Assembly: GCA_036960565.1 (NCBI GenBank)
Contig: JBALXQ010000011.1
Location: forward strand, 1 to 64,000
From: Bermanella sp036960565
GTDB lineage: Bacteria > Pseudomonadota > Gammaproteobacteria > Pseudomonadales > Oceanobacteraceae
Reading direction: 5' to 3'
Length of the DNA: 64,000 nt
The first letter of the stretch is position 1. Every line of letters starts with the position of its first letter. Position numbers and translations under genes: made by a program. This document shows, in pieces, positions 62,571 through 64,000 of the stretch. The notes beneath the pieces were generated by a model. That model had not been told where the DNA came from. It searched no databases and was given only the letters and a program-made list of their open reading frames with translations.

Positions 62571-64000
62571 ATGACTTCTACAGTATTCGATCTCATTGTG
62601 GTGGGTGGTGGCATTAATGGAGCAGGTATTGCGAGTGATGCCGCTGGCCGAGGATTATCGGTTTATCTATGTGAACAAAATGACTTTGCTTCGGCCACCT
62701 CTTCGGCCAGCAGCAAGCTCATTCACGGGGGCTTGCGCTACCTTGAACACTATGAATTCAGATTAGTAAGAGAAGCGCTAAAAGAAAGGGAAATACTATT
62801 AAAAAACGCCCCTCATTTAGTTAAGCCGATGCGTTTTATTCTGCCACATCGCCCACACCTAAGACCCGCCTGGATGATTAGAACAGGCTTGTTCATGTAC
62901 GACCGCCTTGGTAAACGTAAGACTCTCCAGGGAACCAAAAAAGTTAAATTCAATGGTAGCTCACCTCTTAAGACCGAAATAAAACAGGGTTTTGAGTACG
63001 CCGACTGCTGGGTAGACGATGCTAGATTGGTCATCACTAATTTACTTCAAGCAAAAAAGAAAGGGGCCGACATACACAATCAAACATGCTGCATTAACGC
63101 CAAACAAGTGAACGGTCAATGGCACTGCCAAATGGAAAATACTGAAACAGGTAAACAGTATCAAGTGATCGCCAAGGTATTAGTGAATGCGGCTGGCCCT
63201 TGGGTAGATAAATTCATAAAAGAAAATACCCAATCAAAAAGTCCTTACGGTATTCGCTTAATTAAAGGCAGCCATATTGTTGTTCCCCGTATTTATGACG
63301 GTAACGAAGCTTTTATTTTACAAAACGAAGACAAACGAATTGTATTTGTAATCCCCTATCTTGAAGAGTTCTCTATCATCGGCACCACTGATGTTGAATT
63401 TAGTGGCAATCCTTCAGAAGTAAAAATTTCCCAAAAAGAAATAGATTACCTATTAACGGTAACAAATGACCACTTTAAACAAAGCTTAAATAAGGATGAC
63501 CTCATCTGGAGCTACTCAGGAGTAAGACCACTATGTGATGACGAGTCGGATAGCCCTTCCGCTATCACTAGAGACTATACTCTTGCGATGAGTGACAACG
63601 GTCACGCGCCTATACTTTCGGTCTTTGGTGGAAAAATCACAACCTATCGAAAGCTGGCCGAAGCAGCTATGGAAAAAATAGCCGAACACTTTGGAGACAT
63701 GGGAAAGCCTTGGACAAAAAAAGAATCATTACCCGGCGGAAACTTCCCCAATGGAAAAACTCGATTTATTGAAGAGCTGGAAAATCGTTTTTTATGGTTA
63801 GATAAAAAGGTCATCAATCGTTATGCAGATGCATACGGAACCCTGTGCTTAACTTTCTTAAATAATATTGAGAGAAGCGAAGATATGGGAGAGGACTTTG
63901 GCCACGGGCTATATCGTTGTGAAGTAGACTATTTGGTTAAACACGAATGGGTAAGAACCGCTGCTGATTTATTGTGGCGCAGAACCAAGTTAGGTTTATT
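62571..64000 (+). CDS. glpD: Aerobic glycerol-3-phosphate dehydrogenase (partial, runs off the window)
   Basis: Membrane-associated FAD enzyme feeding electrons from glycerol-3-phosphate to quinone. The ATG at 62571 opens a frame still open at the last base (about 476 codons visible). It has the FAD motif DLIVVGGGINGAGIASDAAG, then SSKLIHGGLRYLEHYEFRLV, and LSVFGGKITTYRKLAE. Order glpR-glpD with GlpR sites between them indicates repression lifted by glycerol-3-phosphate, fitting use of glycerol released by the lipase. Confidence 0.95.
   Translation, partial: MTSTVFDLIVVGGGINGAGIASDAAGRGLSVYLCEQNDFASATSSASSKLIHGGLRYLEHYEFRLVREALKEREILLKNAPHLVKPMRFILPHRPHLRPAWMIRTGLFMYDRLGKRKTLQGTKKVKFNGSSPLKTEIKQGFEYADCWVDDARLVITNLLQAKKKGADIHNQTCCINAKQVNGQWHCQMENTETGKQYQVIAKVLVNAAGPWVDKFIKENTQSKSPYGIRLIKGSHIVVPRIYDGNEAFILQNEDKRIVFVIPYLEEFSIIGTTDVEFSGNPSEVKISQKEIDYLLTVTNDHFKQSLNKDDLIWSYSGVRPLCDDESDSPSAITRDYTLAMSDNGHAPILSVFGGKITTYRKLAEAAMEKIAEHFGDMGKPWTKKESLPGGNFPNGKTRFIEELENRFLWLDKKVINRYADAYGTLCLTFLNNIERSEDMGEDFGHGLYRCEVDYLVKHEWVRTAADLLWRRTKLGL

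Noticed and set aside
1..64000. tRNA, rRNA or insertion sequence
   Set aside because: Reading both strands showed no cloverleaf-type sequence, ribosomal RNA or transposase gene that I could support.

Overview
The window looks like a chromosomal segment of a moderately AT-rich marine gammaproteobacterium. The evidence is the rpoS-nlpD-pcm-surE-truD-ispF-ispD-ftsB-eno-pyrG block, the Pseudomonas-type minor pilin cluster under pilS/pilR, the fabA-fabB pair, a class I polyhydroxyalkanoate (PHA) synthase and a lipase with its dedicated foldase. This mix fits a lipid-using Oceanospirillales-type organism (Oleispira/Bermanella/Thalassolituus-like), but that placement is inference. No tRNA, rRNA, CRISPR array or insertion sequence was seen.

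Layout. 0.1-3.3 kb: AraC regulator, lipase foldase and lipase. 3.6-8.1 kb: TIGR03545/TIGR03546 membrane pair, esterase and a GreA-like protein. 8.2-13.2 kb: PHA block (phaC, phasin, DUF6489-like, phaJ-like hydratase) and a saccharopine-dehydrogenase-like reductase. 13.2-21.5 kb: a tandem hairpin repeat, a HEPN-like protein, SlyD, SDR, DUF938, a three-stop pseudogene, hyi/garR, HDOD and an MFS transporter. 21-24.6 kb: ilvBH flanked by two DUF4124 proteins. 24.7-29 kb: pgeF, rluD, bamD and nadE. 29.3-41.7 kb: pilS-pilR, then fabA-fabB, then fimT-fimU-pilV-pilW-pilX, a small exported protein, pilY1 and pilE. 41.7-53.4 kb: acyl-CoA dehydrogenase and the rpoS-to-pyrG housekeeping block, with a DUF368 gene inserted and kdsA missing. 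53.6-58.9 kb: the most unusual locus. 59-64 kb: a small exported protein, phhB, fumarase, glpR and the start of glpD.

The standout is a five-gene same-strand operon at 53.6-58.9 kb. It encodes an outer-membrane protein with a CsgG/FlgO-like periplasmic part and a predicted barrel, a TPR lipoprotein, a single polypeptide joining a FliF C-terminal ring domain to FliG middle and C-terminal domains, and a MotA-like and MotB-like stator pair. The MotB channel aspartate and most FliG torque residues are retained. No flagellar export, rod, hook or filament gene is present nearby. I infer a compact ion-driven rotary or force-generating envelope machine made from flagellar parts but lacking the secretion core.

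Several regulatory structures are readable. They include a near-consensus GlpR operator in front of glpR and weaker ones before glpD, an attenuator-like hairpin between lipase and foldase, a 10-bp-period repeat in the PHA block, and perfect or near-perfect hairpins without U-tracts downstream of eno and between fimT and fimU.
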